This document shows positions 18,252 to 30,490 of a DNA stretch of 63,489 nt, one piece after another (position 1 is the stretch's first letter; every line of letters begins with the position of its first letter). The translations under genes were made by a program, and so were the position numbers. Source of the stretch: Halobacillus fulvus (GTDB lineage: Bacteria > Bacillota > Bacilli > Bacillales > Halobacillaceae); assembly GCA_004078665.1 (NCBI GenBank), contig SCFO01000010.1:1-63489 (forward strand), read 5' to 3'. Under the pieces are notes generated by a model. It had not been told where the DNA came from and searched no databases. It saw only the letters and a list, made by a program, of their open reading frames with translations.

Positions 18252-19544
18252 TTACTTGATAAAACCTTCATAATGGCGTTTCACAAGCTGACTTTCAAGC
18301 TGTTTCATAATTTGAAGGGCAACCCCTACAACGATGAGTAAGCCAGTACCACCGATTTGTACGGATGGCGGCAATTGTGCCAACGATCCTAAAATAAGTG
18401 GAAGGACAGAGACAGCTGCTAGGAATATTGATCCTACGAACGTTAAACGGTACATCACGCGTGTCAAATACGTCTCCGTATTGGCACCAGGACGGATTCC
18501 TGGGATATATCCGCCTTGCTTTTGCAAGTTTTCTGCCATTTGCTCTGGGTTGACCTGAACAAATGTGTAGAAATAAGTGAAAGCAATGATCAACGCGACA
18601 TAGATAATCATTCCAGGCCAGTTTTGGTAATCAAAAATATATTGAATCACAGAGGCGACTTCACTATTTTCAAAGAATCCCGCAATCGTTTGTGGTGCGA
18701 TAATGAATGAGATCGCAAAGATTACTGGGATTACCCCTGCTGCGTTAACTTTCAAAGGCAAGTGAGTGGAGTGTCCACCAACTGGCGAACGATTCACCAA
18801 ACGTTTTGCGTATTGAATAGGAATCTTACGTAGGGCTTCTTGAATGAAGATAACTCCTACAACAACTGCAACGATCACAAGAGCAATAAGGGCAATGATG
18901 ACCAGATTGATAAACAGCTCTTCTCCGGCACCGGAGATGTACTGATCATACAATTGGTTCACGCCTGTCGGGATTGCTGCAACGATTCCTGCAAAAATCA
19001 GAATGGAAATACCATTTCCGACACCGTGTGCAGTGATTTGCTCACCAAGCCACATTAGGAAAGCCGTTCCGCCTGTAAGAACAAGAGCAATGATTAAGAA
19101 TTTACCAACGCCAGGGTTTGCAATCAATTGACCGCCAGCTAACGCGTTAAATCCAATGGACATTCCAATTGCCTGAATAAAGGCTAGAACAATCGTTCCG
19201 TAGCGGGTAAACTGAGCTAATTTTCGACGGCCCACTTCCCCTTGCTTCTTCCATTCCGCAAACTTAGGAACGACATCCATCTGTAACAATTGCATGATGA
19301 TGGAGGCTGTAATGTAAGGCATGATCCCCATAGCAAAGATGGAGAAGTTTTGTAATGCCCCGCCTCCAAATGTATTCAAGAAGCCAAATGCATTTTGTGA
19401 ATCCATGAAGTTGATGGCATCTCGATTTGTAAATGGTACAGGGATAAATGTTCCTAAACGGAAAACAACAAGCATCAACAGAGTGAAGATGATTTTCCGT
19501 CGAATATCACCCACGCGCATAAAATTGGAGATTGTCCGGAACAT
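18252..19544 (-). CDS. secY: SecY, preprotein translocase channel
   Basis: A 430-aa integral membrane protein with ten predicted helices. It forms the SecYEG channel in the cytoplasmic membrane. Characteristic segments are GIMPYITASIIMQLLQM near the plug and GIRPGANTETYLTRVMYRLT in the cytosolic loop that binds SecA and ribosomes. It overlaps rplO by 1 nt. The partner SecE is at 45537-45713. Confidence 0.98.
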   Translation of the reverse strand: MFRTISNFMRVGDIRRKIIFTLLMLVVFRLGTFIPVPFTNRDAINFMDSQNAFGFLNTFGGGALQNFSIFAMGIMPYITASIIMQLLQMDVVPKFAEWKKQGEVGRRKLAQFTRYGTIVLAFIQAIGMSIGFNALAGGQLIANPGVGKFLIIALVLTGGTAFLMWLGEQITAHGVGNGISILIFAGIVAAIPTGVNQLYDQYISGAGEELFINLVIIALIALVIVAVVVGVIFIQEALRKIPIQYAKRLVNRSPVGGHSTHLPLKVNAAGVIPVIFAISFIIAPQTIAGFFENSEVASVIQYIFDYQNWPGMIIYVALIIAFTYFYTFVQVNPEQMAENLQKQGGYIPGIRPGANTETYLTRVMYRLTFVGSIFLAAVSVLPLILGSLAQLPPSVQIGGTGLLIVVGVALQIMKQLESQLVKRHYEGFIK

Positions 19545-19984
19545 TAAATCACCTCAGTTTGACCGCCCGCTGCTTCAATTGCTTCCTTAGCTGAAGCAGA
19601 GAACTTATGAGCTTTCACTGTAAGTTTCTTTTCGACTGAACCTTTACCTAGTACTTTGATTCCGGCTTTTTGGTTGCTCACCACGCCAGTTTCAAGTAGT
19701 AGTTCAGGTGTAACCTCTGTTCCCTCTTCGAAACGGTTAAGAGCTTCAAGGTTGATAATCGCAAATTCCTTACGGTGAACGTTAGTGAAACCACGCTTCG
19801 GAAGACGTTGGAATAGTGGCATTTGACCACCCTCGAAACCTGGGCGAGTCTTGCTTCCTGAACGTTGACCTTGACCTTTGTGTCCACGTCCGGAAGTTTT
19901 ACCGTTACCAGATGCCATTCCACGACCTACGCGGTTGCGTTCTTTACGAGTACCTTTAGCCGCTTTTAGTTCATGCAGTTTCAT
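19544..19984 (-). CDS. rplO: 50S ribosomal protein L15
   Basis: A 146-aa uL15 protein starting [20 protein letters not shown] with the Gly-rich [19 protein letters not shown] extension that penetrates 23S rRNA. It overlaps secY by 1 nt (TAATG), a spacing that couples their translation. Confidence 0.98.
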   Translation of the reverse strand: MKLHELKAAKGTRKERNRVGRGMASGNGKTSGRGHKGQGQRSGSKTRPGFEGGQMPLFQRLPKRGFTNVHRKEFAIINLEALNRFEEGTEVTPELLLETGVVSNQKAGIKVLGKGSVEKKLTVKAHKFSASAKEAIEAAGGQTEVI

Positions 19985-20013
19985 GCGAGCACCTCCTTAA
20001 TTCTTTAAATGGA

Positions 20014-20196
20014 TTAAACTTCTTTTACCGATACAAGGTGAGACACCTTATTAGCCATACCTCGGATCGCTGGGTTATCTTCAAGTACGACAGTTTGACG
20101 GATCTTTTTCAGACCTAGCGCCTTGACAGTAGAGCGCTGATCTTGCGGTCTACCAATAACACTGCGCGTGAGGGTAATTTCTAACTTTTTAGCCAT
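20014..20196 (-). CDS. rpmD: 50S ribosomal protein L30
   Basis: A 60-aa uL30 protein with the characteristic [21 protein letters not shown] and DNPAIRGM motifs. It is the short bacterial form. It lies between rpsE and rplO. Confidence 0.98.
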   Translation of the reverse strand: MAKKLEITLTRSVIGRPQDQRSTVKALGLKKIRQTVVLEDNPAIRGMANKVSHLVSVKEV

Positions 20197-20214
20197 TTTA
20201 TTTCCCTCCTTATC

Positions 20215-20712
20215 CTACAGTTCTTCGACAGACTTCCCACGAAGTCGGGCAACGTCTTCAGCGCGCTTAAGCTCGCTAAGTCCAGTAAGTGTAGCACGAA
20301 CCATGTTTATTGGCGTGTTAGAACCTAGTGACTTAGAAAGGATGTCTTGAACACCTGCAAGCTCAAGTACGGCACGAACAGGTCCACCTGCGATGATTCC
20401 AGTACCTTCTGCAGCTGGTTTCATCAAGATGTTACCCGCACCAAAACGACCTGTGATTTCGTGTGGAATCGTCGTGTCTTTCATTGGTACTGTGATTAGA
20501 TTTTTCTTCGCATCGTCAATGGCCTTCTTGATCGCTTCTGGTACCTCTTGGGCTTTACCCGTACCGAAACCGACATGACCATTTTTATCTCCTACTACAA
20601 CCAATGCAGCAAAGCGGAAACGGCGACCACCTTTAACAACTTTCGCTACACGATTGATCGTAACTACGCGTTCTTCAAGATCTAGTTTATTAGGGTCAAT
20701 GTTTGTAATCAT
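20215..20712 (-). CDS. rpsE: 30S ribosomal protein S5
   Basis: A 165-aa uS5 protein with [21 protein letters not shown] and [14 protein letters not shown] in its dsRNA-binding-like N-terminal domain. S5 helps mRNA unwinding and decoding fidelity. It follows rplR by 20 bp. Confidence 0.98.
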   Translation of the reverse strand: MITNIDPNKLDLEERVVTINRVAKVVKGGRRFRFAALVVVGDKNGHVGFGTGKAQEVPEAIKKAIDDAKKNLITVPMKDTTIPHEITGRFGAGNILMKPAAEGTGIIAGGPVRAVLELAGVQDILSKSLGSNTPINMVRATLTGLSELKRAEDVARLRGKSVEEL

Positions 20713-20732
20713 TTATGTCCCTCCTTTAACGA

Positions 20733-21095
20733 TTAAAATTGTAGGCCAGCTTCGCGAGCGGCTTCTGCTAATGCTTTCACACGTCCGTGGTACAAGTAAC
20801 CTCCGCGGTCAAAAACAACGACTTTATAGCCGTTTTCGACAGCGCGTTTAGCAACCAACTCACCGACTTTTTGTGCAGCTTCAACGTTTCCAGTTGTGTC
20901 AAGATCAAAGTCCTTGTCGACAGTAGAAGCACTTGCTACTGTTACTTGGCTTTCATCATTGATTAGTTGAGCGTAAATGTGATTGTTAGAGCGGTACACG
21001 TTCAAACGTGGGCGTTCTGCTGTTCCGAAAACATTCTTACGAACGCGGGCATGACGTTTTTTACGCACGACATTTTTATCTGCCTTCGTGATCAT
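20733..21095 (-). CDS. rplR: 50S ribosomal protein L18
   Basis: A 120-aa uL18 protein that binds 5S rRNA ([37 protein letters not shown]). I start at ATG 21095; an in-frame GTG at 21104 overlaps the AAGGAG Shine-Dalgarno and would add three residues. The length then matches B. subtilis. Confidence 0.97.
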   Translation of the reverse strand: MITKADKNVVRKKRHARVRKNVFGTAERPRLNVYRSNNHIYAQLINDESQVTVASASTVDKDFDLDTTGNVEAAQKVGELVAKRAVENGYKVVVFDRGGYLYHGRVKALAEAAREAGLQF

Positions 21096-21130
21096 CTCGG
21101 TCACTCCTTTCTATACATTACCTAAGAACC

Positions 21131-21667
21131 TTATTTAGCTGTCTTACCTTCTTTTCTGCGTACATATTCGTCAGCGTAACGAATTCCTTTACCTTTGTAA
21201 GGCTCTGGAGGACGGATCGCACGAATCTTCGCTGCAACAGCTCCGACTAGTTCCTTATCGATACCTTTGATTGTTAGCTTCGTGTTAGATGGAACTTCGA
21301 TTTCGATTCCTTCACGCTTTTCAACTTCTACAGGGTGAGAGTAACCAGCGTTGATTACGACAGTCTCCCCTTGTTTTTGTGCACGGTAACCAACCCCGAT
21401 GATTTCAAGGTTCTTTTCGAAACCTTTGGAAACACCTTCAACCATATTACCGATCAGGCTGCGTGTTGTACCGTGAAGAGCGCGGTGTTCTTTGTGGTCG
21501 CTAGGACGCTCTACAGATAGAACGTTATCTTCCACTTTCACCGTGATGTCCGGGTGGAACGTACGAGTCAGTTCCCCTTTAGGACCTTTAACTGTGACTG
21601 TGTTGTTTTCCTGCTTGATTTCTACACCTTCAGGAATTTCAAGAGTTTTTAAACCTACGCGAGACAT
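21131..21667 (-). CDS. rplF: 50S ribosomal protein L6
   Basis: A 178-aa uL6 protein with two repeated alpha/beta domains and the C-terminal signature [13 protein letters not shown]. It sits near the sarcin-ricin loop and factor-binding site. Flanked by rpsH and rplR. Confidence 0.98.
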   Translation of the reverse strand: MSRVGLKTLEIPEGVEIKQENNTVTVKGPKGELTRTFHPDITVKVEDNVLSVERPSDHKEHRALHGTTRSLIGNMVEGVSKGFEKNLEIIGVGYRAQKQGETVVINAGYSHPVEVEKREGIEIEVPSNTKLTIKGIDKELVGAVAAKIRAIRPPEPYKGKGIRYADEYVRRKEGKTAK

Positions 21668-21697
21668 ATTTTTGCACCTCCTGTCTGTTCTGTTTTA

Positions 21698-22096
21698 TTA
21701 CCAGATGTAAGCTAGAACTTCGCCACCGATGGCTTGTTCGCGAGCTTCTTTATCTGTTAGTACACCTTTTGATGTGGATACGACGGCTACACCAAGGCCA
21801 TTAAGAACTTTCGGAAGCTCTTGAGCGTTAGCGTAAACACGTAGTCCTGGCTTACTGATACGCTTCACACCAGTAATGACGCGCTCGTTGTCTTGTCCGT
21901 ACTTAAGGAAGATACGAAGAACACCCTGCTTGTTGTCTTCGATAAATTCGTAATCACGTACAAAACCTTCACGCTTAAGGATATCAGCGATTTCTTTTTT
22001 CACGTTGGAAGCTGGAAGCTCAAGCTTCTCGTGACGAACCATATTCGCGTTACGAATACGAGTCAGCATATCTGCAATTGGATCTGTCATAGTCAT
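21698..22096 (-). CDS. rpsH: 30S ribosomal protein S8
   Basis: A 132-aa uS8 protein ([41 protein letters not shown]). S8 binds helix 21 of 16S rRNA and in several bacteria regulates the spc operon. No clear regulatory hairpin was identified here. Confidence 0.98.
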   Translation of the reverse strand: MTMTDPIADMLTRIRNANMVRHEKLELPASNVKKEIADILKREGFVRDYEFIEDNKQGVLRIFLKYGQDNERVITGVKRISKPGLRVYANAQELPKVLNGLGVAVVSTSKGVLTDKEAREQAIGGEVLAYIW

Positions 22097-22125
22097 AACT
22101 TTTTACCTCCTTCCCTATCTCGGGT

Positions 22126-22311
22126 TTACCAGCTGGCTTTTTTGACACCAGGGATTTGTCCTTTATATGCAAGTTCACGGAAACAAATACGGCAAAGCTT
22201 AAACTTACGAAGTACGGAATGAGGACGTCCGCAGCGTTCGCAACGAGTGTACTCACGTACCTGGTACTTCTGTTGACGCTTCTGTTTCGCGACCATAGAT
22301 TTTTTAGCCAC
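22126..22311 (-). CDS. rpsN: 30S ribosomal protein S14, zinc-binding type Z
   Basis: A 61-aa uS14 protein with the zinc ribbon [10 protein letters not shown] and [10 protein letters not shown] (CxxC...CxxC). This is the constitutive zinc form; no zinc-free paralogue is in the window. It lies between rplE and rpsH. Confidence 0.98.
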   Translation of the reverse strand: MAKKSMVAKQKRQQKYQVREYTRCERCGRPHSVLRKFKLCRICFRELAYKGQIPGVKKASW

Positions 22312-22337
22312 TATTTTCCCTCCTTATCGTTAGCTCA

Positions 22338-22877
22338 TTATTTTTGAAACGGCATACCGAATTGAGCTAATAGTTCACGGGCTTCTTCGTCAGAATCAGC
22401 TGTAGTGACAATAACGATGTCCATGCCACGCACTTTACTTACTTTATCGTAATCAACTTCCGGGAAAATCAATTGTTCTTTGACACCTAGTGTATAGTTT
22501 CCACGGCCATCAAAAGCTTTCTTGGAAATACCACGGAAGTCACGCACACGTGGCAAAGATACAGCGACAAGCTTTTGGAAGAATTCGTACATACGCTCAC
22601 CGCGAAGTGTAACCTTCGCACCGATAGGCATACCTTCACGTAGACGGAAACCTGCAATTGATTTCTTAGCTTTTGTGATCATTGGCTTCTGACCAGTAAT
22701 CAAAGATAGTTCTTCAACGGCTGTATCAAGTGCTTTCGCGTTTTGTACAGCGTCACCAACACCCATGTTTACAACGATTTTCTCGATTTTAGGTGTTTGC
22801 ATTACAGAATCGTAATTGAATTTATTCATAAGAGATGGAACGATCTCTTCTTGATATTGTTTCTTTAGTTCGTTCAT
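22338..22877 (-). CDS. rplE: 50S ribosomal protein L5
   Basis: A 179-aa uL5 protein that binds 5S rRNA and contacts P-site tRNA ([36 protein letters not shown]). It lies 26 bp after rplX. Confidence 0.98.
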   Translation of the reverse strand: MNELKKQYQEEIVPSLMNKFNYDSVMQTPKIEKIVVNMGVGDAVQNAKALDTAVEELSLITGQKPMITKAKKSIAGFRLREGMPIGAKVTLRGERMYEFFQKLVAVSLPRVRDFRGISKKAFDGRGNYTLGVKEQLIFPEVDYDKVSKVRGMDIVIVTTADSDEEARELLAQFGMPFQK

Positions 22878-22903
22878 CGTGTGGCCCTCCTTTCATATCT
22901 GGG

Positions 22904-23215
22904 TTATTTGTCTAGTGCTTCACCAGATTTTTTCGCGATTCGAACTTTATTACCGTTCTCAACTTTGTAACCAACACGAGTTGGCTCACCAGTTTTCGGA
23001 TCGATTGGCATTACGTTGGATACGTGGATCGCTGCTTCTTGAGTCAAGATTCCACCCTGTGGGTTATCTTGAGAAGGCTTCGCGTGTTTTTTCACTTCGT
23101 TCACGCCTTCTACAAGCACACGATCTTTTTTCGGATAAGCTTCAAGGACTGTTCCTTGTTTGCCTTTATCCTTACCACTAATGACCATTACTTTGTCACC
23201 TTTTTTTACGTGCAT
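22904..23215 (-). CDS. rplX: 50S ribosomal protein L24
   Basis: A 103-aa uL24 protein with the KOW motif [19 protein letters not shown]. It starts large-subunit assembly at the 23S 5' end. Between rplN and rplE. Confidence 0.98.
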   Translation of the reverse strand: MHVKKGDKVMVISGKDKGKQGTVLEAYPKKDRVLVEGVNEVKKHAKPSQDNPQGGILTQEAAIHVSNVMPIDPKTGEPTRVGYKVENGNKVRIAKKSGEALDK

Positions 23216-23254
23216 TCTTCGCGCACCTCCTTAACAAGGCTTTTCATTCAATTC

Positions 23255-23623
23255 TTATAATACTTCTGGAGCTAGAGATACGATCTTCATGAATTTAGCA
23301 TCACGAAGTTCACGAGCTACCGGTCCAAAGATACGAGTACCGCGTGGTCCTTTGTCATCGCGCACGATTACTGCTGCGTTTTCATCAAAACGGATGTAAG
23401 AACCATCTTTACGGCGAACACCGCTCTTAGAACGTACGATAACGGCTTTTACTACTTCACCTTTTTTAACAACGCCCCCTGGTGTTGCTTGTTTCACCGT
23501 AGCTGTGATGATATCACCAATGTTAGCTGTCTTACGGCCGGATCCACCCAAAACTTTGATCGCCTGGATTTCACGAGCACCAGAGTTGTCTGCTACTTTA
23601 AGACGAGATTCCTGTTGAATCAT
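23255..23623 (-). CDS. rplN: 50S ribosomal protein L14
   Basis: A 122-aa uL14 protein ([39 protein letters not shown]). It forms an intersubunit bridge and the docking site for RsfS-type silencing factors. Confidence 0.98.
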   Translation of the reverse strand: MIQQESRLKVADNSGAREIQAIKVLGGSGRKTANIGDIITATVKQATPGGVVKKGEVVKAVIVRSKSGVRRKDGSYIRFDENAAVIVRDDKGPRGTRIFGPVARELRDAKFMKIVSLAPEVL

Positions 23624-23666
23624 ACCATGTAACCTCCCTTCGGAATTACCTCCGAGCGAACTTTAA

Positions 23667-23930
23667 TTAAATAATTACAGCTTCTTCTACAACATCGATC
23701 AAACGGAAGCGCTTGGATGCTGATAGTGGACGAGTTTCCATAATGCGAACGATGTCTCCATTTTTCGCCTGGTTGTTTTCGTCATGAGCTTTGAACTTTT
23801 TAGAGTACTTTACGCGTTTGCCATAAAGCTTGTGGAACTTATAAGTTTCTACTAAAACAGTGATTGTTTTGTCCATCTTGTCAGATACAACACGTCCAGT
23901 ATAAACCTTACGATTGTTACGTTCAGTCAT
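23667..23930 (-). CDS. rpsQ: 30S ribosomal protein S17
   Basis: An 87-aa uS17 OB-fold protein starting [20 protein letters not shown]. The ATG at 23930 is chosen over an in-frame ATG at 23951 because AGGAGG lies between them, 10 nt before 23930, and the length fits the family. Confidence 0.97.
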   Translation of the reverse strand: MTERNNRKVYTGRVVSDKMDKTITVLVETYKFHKLYGKRVKYSKKFKAHDENNQAKNGDIVRIMETRPLSASKRFRLIDVVEEAVII

Positions 23931-23954
23931 GTGAGGGTGACCTCCTCTCATCTA

Positions 23955-24579
<625 letters not shown>

Positions 24580-24597
24580 AATGCTTTTCCCCCTTCC

Positions 24598-25239
24598 TTA
24601 CTTGTTTGATTTAGTTGGAAGGACTTCTCCACGATAGATCCACACTTTAACACCAAGCTTACCGTAAGTTGTGTCTGCTTCTGCAGTTCCGTAATCGATG
24701 TCTGCACGAAGTGTGTGTAGTGGTACTGTTCCTTCACTGTAATATTCAGCACGAGCGATATCCGCGCCACCTAGACGACCAGATACTTGGGTACGAATAC
24801 CTTTAGCTCCTGCACGCATAGCGCGTTGGATTGTTTGTTTTTGTGCACGACGGAAAGATACACGGTTTTCCAATTGACGTGCAATGTTATCAGCTACAAG
24901 AGTAGCGTCTAAATCTGGCTTCTTCACTTCAACGATGTTGATGTGTACACGCTTGCCAGTTAGTTGGTTTAGAGATTTACGAAGTGCTTCTACTTCAGAA
25001 CCGCCTTTACCGATAACCATTCCTGGTTTAGCTGTGTGAACTGTAATGTTTACACGGTTAGCTGCGCGTTCAATTTCGACAGTTGAAAGGGCAGCATCTT
25101 TAAGACGTTCTTCAACGTATTCACGAATCTTAATGTCTTCATGTAACAAGTCTGCGTAGTCTTTACCAGCGTACCACTTGGACTCCCAGTCACGGATAAC
25201 GCCGATACGAAGACCTACCGGATTAATTTTTTGACCCAC
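24598..25239 (-). CDS. rpsC: 30S ribosomal protein S3
   Basis: A 213-aa uS3 protein with a KH domain ([19 protein letters not shown]) and the C-terminal domain near the mRNA entry channel. The start is GTG at 25239, 3 bp after the rplV stop. Confidence 0.98.
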   Translation of the reverse strand: MGQKINPVGLRIGVIRDWESKWYAGKDYADLLHEDIKIREYVEERLKDAALSTVEIERAANRVNITVHTAKPGMVIGKGGSEVEALRKSLNQLTGKRVHINIVEVKKPDLDATLVADNIARQLENRVSFRRAQKQTIQRAMRAGAKGIRTQVSGRLGGADIARAEYYSEGTVPLHTLRADIDYGTAEADTTYGKLGVKVWIYRGEVLPTKSNK

Positions 25240-25242
25240 TGA

Positions 25243-25584
25243 TTATCCCTCCTTTTTTTCTGATACGACCACTGTGATGTGGCTTGTGCGCTTGTTGATT
25301 TGGCTTGCACGTCCCATTGCGCGTGGACGGAAACGTTTAAGAGTTACCCCTTCGTTAACAAACGCTTCGGAAACGTATAGGTTTTCCGGGTCCATTTCAT
25401 AATTGTGTTCTGCGTTAGCGATCGCAGAGTTCAATACTTTTTCTACAACCGGAGATGCGCCACGTTGTGTTAGGCGTAGTGTCGCCAACGCTTCTCCAAC
25501 GTCTTTTCCTCGAATCAAATCAATGACTAAGCGAGCTTTACGAGGAGCGATACGAACGGTTTTAGCAACTGCTTTAGCTTGCAT
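25243..25584 (-). CDS. rplV: 50S ribosomal protein L22
   Basis: A 113-aa uL22 protein ([19 protein letters not shown]). Its long beta-hairpin ([20 protein letters not shown]) reaches the nascent-peptide tunnel, the macrolide site. Confidence 0.98.
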   Translation of the reverse strand: MQAKAVAKTVRIAPRKARLVIDLIRGKDVGEALATLRLTQRGASPVVEKVLNSAIANAEHNYEMDPENLYVSEAFVNEGVTLKRFRPRAMGRASQINKRTSHITVVVSEKKEG

Positions 25585-25604
25585 TAGAGTGCCTCCTCTC
25601 TATA

Positions 25605-25883
25605 TTAGCGTTTTGTTTTCTTATCGTCGCCAGAGTGTCCCTTGAACGTACGGGTTGGCGCGAATTCACCTAGTTTATGACCGACCATGTCTTCTGTGAC
25701 ATAAACTGGTACGTGTTTACGACCGTCATAAACAGCGATAGTGTGTCCGACAAAGTTCGGGAAGATCGTAGAACGACGAGACCAAGTTTTCACCACTTGT
25801 TGTTTCCCATCTTCGTTCAACTTCTCGATTTTACTCATTAAATGATCATCTACAAAAGGTCCCTTTTTCAGGCTGCGGCCCAT
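25605..25883 (-). CDS. rpsS: 30S ribosomal protein S19
   Basis: A 92-aa uS19 protein ([34 protein letters not shown]). It forms the 30S head with S13. Between rplB and rplV. Confidence 0.98.
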   Translation of the reverse strand: MGRSLKKGPFVDDHLMSKIEKLNEDGKQQVVKTWSRRSTIFPNFVGHTIAVYDGRKHVPVYVTEDMVGHKLGEFAPTRTFKGHSGDDKKTKR

Positions 25884-25940
25884 GAATAAACCTCCCTTCG
25901 CGATTGCGAGACGGGTGTTAATGCCCGTCTGACAACCCCG

Positions 25941-26774
25941 TTATTTTTTACCACGTCTACGTACGATAAATTTATCAGACGGCTTGTTGCGTTTTCTTGT
26001 CTTGTAACCAAGAGTTGGTTTACCCCATGGAGTTACTGGAGAAGGCATACCGATTGGTGCACGTCCTTCACCACCACCGTGTGGGTGATCACTAGGGTTC
26101 ATTACGGAACCACGTACTGTAGGACGCTTACCTTTCCAACGAGAACGTCCAGCTTTACCAACACTGATTAGTTCGTGCTCAAGGTTACCGACTTGACCGA
26201 TTGTTGCACGGCAAGTGCTTAGTACCAGACGAACTTCTCCGGAAGTAAGACGTACAAGAGTGTACTTCTCTTCACGACCAAGAATTTGTGCAGATGCACC
26301 AGCGGAGCGTACAAGCTGTCCACCACGTCCTGGCTTAAGTTCTACGTTGTGAATGATTGTACCAACAGGAATATCTTTCAGTTGAAGAGCGTTTCCTGGT
26401 TTGATGTCTGCTGTTTCACCAGACATGATTTCTGTTCCAACCTTCACACCTTTTGGAGCAAGGATGTAACGTTTTTCACCATCAACATAGTTGATTAGTG
26501 CAATGTTAGCGGAGCGGTTTGGATCGTATTCGACCGTAGCAACGCGTCCAGGTATTCCATCTTTATCACGCTTAAAGTCGATGATACGATATTGACGCTT
26601 GTGACCTCCGCCCTGATGACGAACTGTCAGCTTACCTTGGTTGTTACGTCCACCACGCTTGTGAAGTGGAGCGACAAGGGAGCGTTCAGGTTTGTCAGTT
26701 GTAATTTCTGCGAAATCGGATACTGACATGTGTCGACGACCGTTAGTAATTGGTCGAAACTTTTTAATCGCCAT
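25941..26774 (-). CDS. rplB: 50S ribosomal protein L2
   Basis: A 277-aa uL2 protein, essential for subunit association and peptidyl-transferase activity. The conserved C-terminal segment [18 protein letters not shown] is present. Standard length for Bacilli. Confidence 0.98.
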   Translation of the reverse strand: MAIKKFRPITNGRRHMSVSDFAEITTDKPERSLVAPLHKRGGRNNQGKLTVRHQGGGHKRQYRIIDFKRDKDGIPGRVATVEYDPNRSANIALINYVDGEKRYILAPKGVKVGTEIMSGETADIKPGNALQLKDIPVGTIIHNVELKPGRGGQLVRSAGASAQILGREEKYTLVRLTSGEVRLVLSTCRATIGQVGNLEHELISVGKAGRSRWKGKRPTVRGSVMNPSDHPHGGGEGRAPIGMPSPVTPWGKPTLGYKTRKRNKPSDKFIVRRRGKK

Positions 26775-26807
26775 CTTATTTCCCTCCTTTTTTAATCAAT
26801 TGTTTTT

Positions 26808-27095
26808 TTATGCTTCAAAGATTTCTAGTTCTTTACTGTCTTCAGTCAATGTGACGACTGCTTTTTTACGGTCAGAACGGTATCCGCCATAACGGCCCAT
26901 ACGCTTGAATTTACCTTTAAGGTTTTGTGTGTTGACTTTCTCAACACTTACACCAAAGATTTCTTCAACAGCGTGTTTGATTTCCGTTTTGTTAGCTTTC
27001 GGGCTAACTTCAAACGTATACTTCTTCTCTCCCATAAGATCAGCAGATTGTTCAGTAATGACGGGGCGCTTAATGATATCGCGTGGTTCTTTCAT
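26808..27095 (-). CDS. rplW: 50S ribosomal protein L23
   Basis: A 95-aa uL23 protein ([32 protein letters not shown]). It is the trigger-factor and SRP docking site at the tunnel exit. It overlaps rplD by 1 nt. Confidence 0.98.
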   Translation of the reverse strand: MKEPRDIIKRPVITEQSADLMGEKKYTFEVSPKANKTEIKHAVEEIFGVSVEKVNTQNLKGKFKRMGRYGGYRSDRKKAVVTLTEDSKELEIFEA

Positions 27096-27718
27096 TATGA
27101 GAGCACCTCCCCTGCTTTTTCAGCTGCTTCCTTCGTTAGGATCAGCTTGTCATGCGTTAGTAAATCTAACACACTAACTTGTTCTACAGGTAATGATTTA
27201 ACTGTAGGAATGTTGTTAGAAGAAAGAGTTACATTTTTGTCTTCTTCAGCTGTTACAATCAATGCCTTCTGGTTGACATCTAGTGCGTTCAGCATGCTTA
27301 CAACTTCTTTCGTTTTTGGAGCATCTAGAGATAGGCTCTCAAGCACGATGATGTTGTCTTCTTTTACTTTAGAAGAGAAAGCAGACTGTAGTGCTAGACG
27401 ACGAACTTTTCTTGGCATTGTGTAGCTGTAGCTGCGTGGTGTAGGACCGAATACAGTTCCACCGCCTACCCATTGAGGAGAACGGATGGATCCTTGACGC
27501 GCACGGCCAGTACCTTTTTGGCGCCATGGCTTACGTCCACCGCCACTAACTTCAGAACGTCCTTTGACTTTGTGTGTGCCTTGGCGAAGATTCGCGCGTT
27601 GCATCAACACAGTTTCGTGTAATACGTGAGTATTGGGTTCGATACCGAAAACGGCGTCATTCAGTTCGATTTCTCCAACGTTTGAGCCGCCTTGGTTTAA
27701 TAGTGCTACTTTAGGCAT
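27095..27718 (-). CDS. rplD: 50S ribosomal protein L4
   Basis: A 207-aa uL4 protein. The basic tunnel loop is [19 protein letters not shown]. In E. coli L4 represses the S10 operon; whether that holds here is unknown. Overlaps rplW by 1 nt. Confidence 0.98.
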   Translation of the reverse strand: MPKVALLNQGGSNVGEIELNDAVFGIEPNTHVLHETVLMQRANLRQGTHKVKGRSEVSGGGRKPWRQKGTGRARQGSIRSPQWVGGGTVFGPTPRSYSYTMPRKVRRLALQSAFSSKVKEDNIIVLESLSLDAPKTKEVVSMLNALDVNQKALIVTAEEDKNVTLSSNNIPTVKSLPVEQVSVLDLLTHDKLILTKEAAEKAGEVLS

Positions 27719-27740
27719 GACATATCCTCCCTTCCGTTAA

Positions 27741-28376
27741 TTATTTGCTAGCCTTTACTGCACTCGTAATTTTAACGTACGATTTTTTCGCACCAGGTAC
27801 GTTACCTTTGATTAGAAGCAAGTTACGCTCAGCGTCTACTTTAACTACTTCAAGGTTTTGAAGAGTCACTTGCTCGCCACCATGTTGACCTGGAAGGTTT
27901 TTACCTTTGAATACTTTTGAAGGGTCCGCACCTTGTCCCATGGAACCAGGACGACGGTGGTAGCGGGAACCGTGACTCATAGGTCCGCGGGATTGGTTGT
28001 GGCGCTTGATTGCACCTTGGAAACCTTTACCTTTGGAAGTACCTGTCACATCGATCGCTTCACCAGCTTCAAAAATATCTACCTTAACCTCTTGACCAAG
28101 CTCGTAGTCGTCAAGGTTTGTATTACGGAATTCACGAATGTAGCGCTTAGGTGTAGTGCTCGCTTTTTCTGCGTGCCCTTTTTCTGCTTTTTTCAAGCGG
28201 TTTGACTTCTGATCGGCGAAACCAAGCTGGATTGCTTCATAACCGTCGTTTTCAGCAGTTTTCTTCTGAAGAACAACGTTTGGCTCAGCTTGTACGACTG
28301 TTACAGGGATCAATTCTCCGTTGTCAGAGAAGATTTGAGTCATGCCGACCTTGCGTCCTAAGATTCCTTTCGTCAT
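27741..28376 (-). CDS. rplC: 50S ribosomal protein L3
   Basis: A 211-aa uL3 protein ([38 protein letters not shown]). It is an assembly initiator near the peptidyl-transferase centre. Follows rpsJ by 33 bp. Confidence 0.98.
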   Translation of the reverse strand: MTKGILGRKVGMTQIFSDNGELIPVTVVQAEPNVVLQKKTAENDGYEAIQLGFADQKSNRLKKAEKGHAEKASTTPKRYIREFRNTNLDDYELGQEVKVDIFEAGEAIDVTGTSKGKGFQGAIKRHNQSRGPMSHGSRYHRRPGSMGQGADPSKVFKGKNLPGQHGGEQVTLQNLEVVKVDAERNLLLIKGNVPGAKKSYVKITSAVKASK

Positions 28377-28409
28377 CCGTTACACCTCCTATTAATGTTT
28401 AATTTAGAT

Positions 28410-28781
<372 letters not shown>

Positions 28782-28852
28782 CTAGCCATGGCAAAGGGGC
28801 CGGGTGTGTCAACAACCTTTCGCATCATCGCCTTTTATGACCAACATTATTC

Positions 28853-28881
28853 ATTATATAGAAGAAATGCAGTCATTGCAA
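28853..28881 (-). promoter_or_regulatory. S10 operon promoter, proximal
   Basis: The minus strand reads TTGCAA (28876-28881), 17 nt, and a perfect TATAAT (28853-28858), followed by a G. Confidence 0.75.
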
Positions 28882-28922
28882 GGGGAAATCCATAATTTTT
28901 TCAATTATGAACACCTCAAAAT

Positions 28923-28951
28923 ATTATACTAACTGCAGCGTTCAATTTCAA
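28923..28951 (-). promoter_or_regulatory. S10 operon promoter, distal
   Basis: The minus strand reads TTGAAA (28946-28951), 17 nt, and a perfect TATAAT (28923-28928), 70 bp upstream of the proximal promoter. Confidence 0.8.
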
Positions 28952-29121
28952 GGTTTCATCAAACTTTTTTGTGAAATGTTCGATGACCTGAAATTCGCCT
29001 CGCCGTTCCAAAACACCTATTCTATTGAAACAAATTTGTGCATAGGAATCAACCAGTACCATATAAAGATTAGGTTACAGTTTTAACGAATTGTAAGATA
29101 AGGAGATCTTCTTCGAGAATA

Positions 29122-29156
29122 TAAAAAAGCAGCAGGCCAAAAGCCCGCTGCTTCTT
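29122..29156 (-). terminator. Intrinsic terminator after tuf
   Basis: On the minus strand AAGCAGCGGGC pairs with GCCTGCTGCTT (one mismatch) around a 4-nt loop, followed by TTTT-AT. It separates the str-tuf transcript from the S10 promoters. Confidence 0.9.
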
Positions 29157-29176
29157 ATATAAGGTGAGAACTGAAA

Positions 29177-30367
<1,191 letters not shown>

Positions 30368-30424
30368 TGTATATTTCCTCCTTTAAAAAAATAACATTTT
30401 AATTTGAAAGTTTATAGGAAGCTC

Positions 30425-30446
30425 GGGAGTAAGCGTACCTACTCCT
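30425..30446 (-). other. Hairpin in the tuf leader
   Basis: GGAGTA and TACTCC arms flank an 8-nt loop, downstream of the tuf promoter. No T run follows, so it is more likely an mRNA-stability or processing structure than a terminator. Confidence 0.35.
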
Positions 30447-30452
30447 AAGCTT

Positions 30453-30481
30453 ACAATACAAGTTATACTTTAACTGGTCAA
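30453..30481 (-). promoter_or_regulatory. Sigma-A promoter of tuf
   Basis: The minus strand reads TTGACC (30476-30481), 17 nt, and TATTGT (30453-30458), just after the fusA stop. An independent tuf promoter in this gap fits the high demand for EF-Tu. Confidence 0.65.
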
Positions 30482-30490
30482 AAAAATCAA

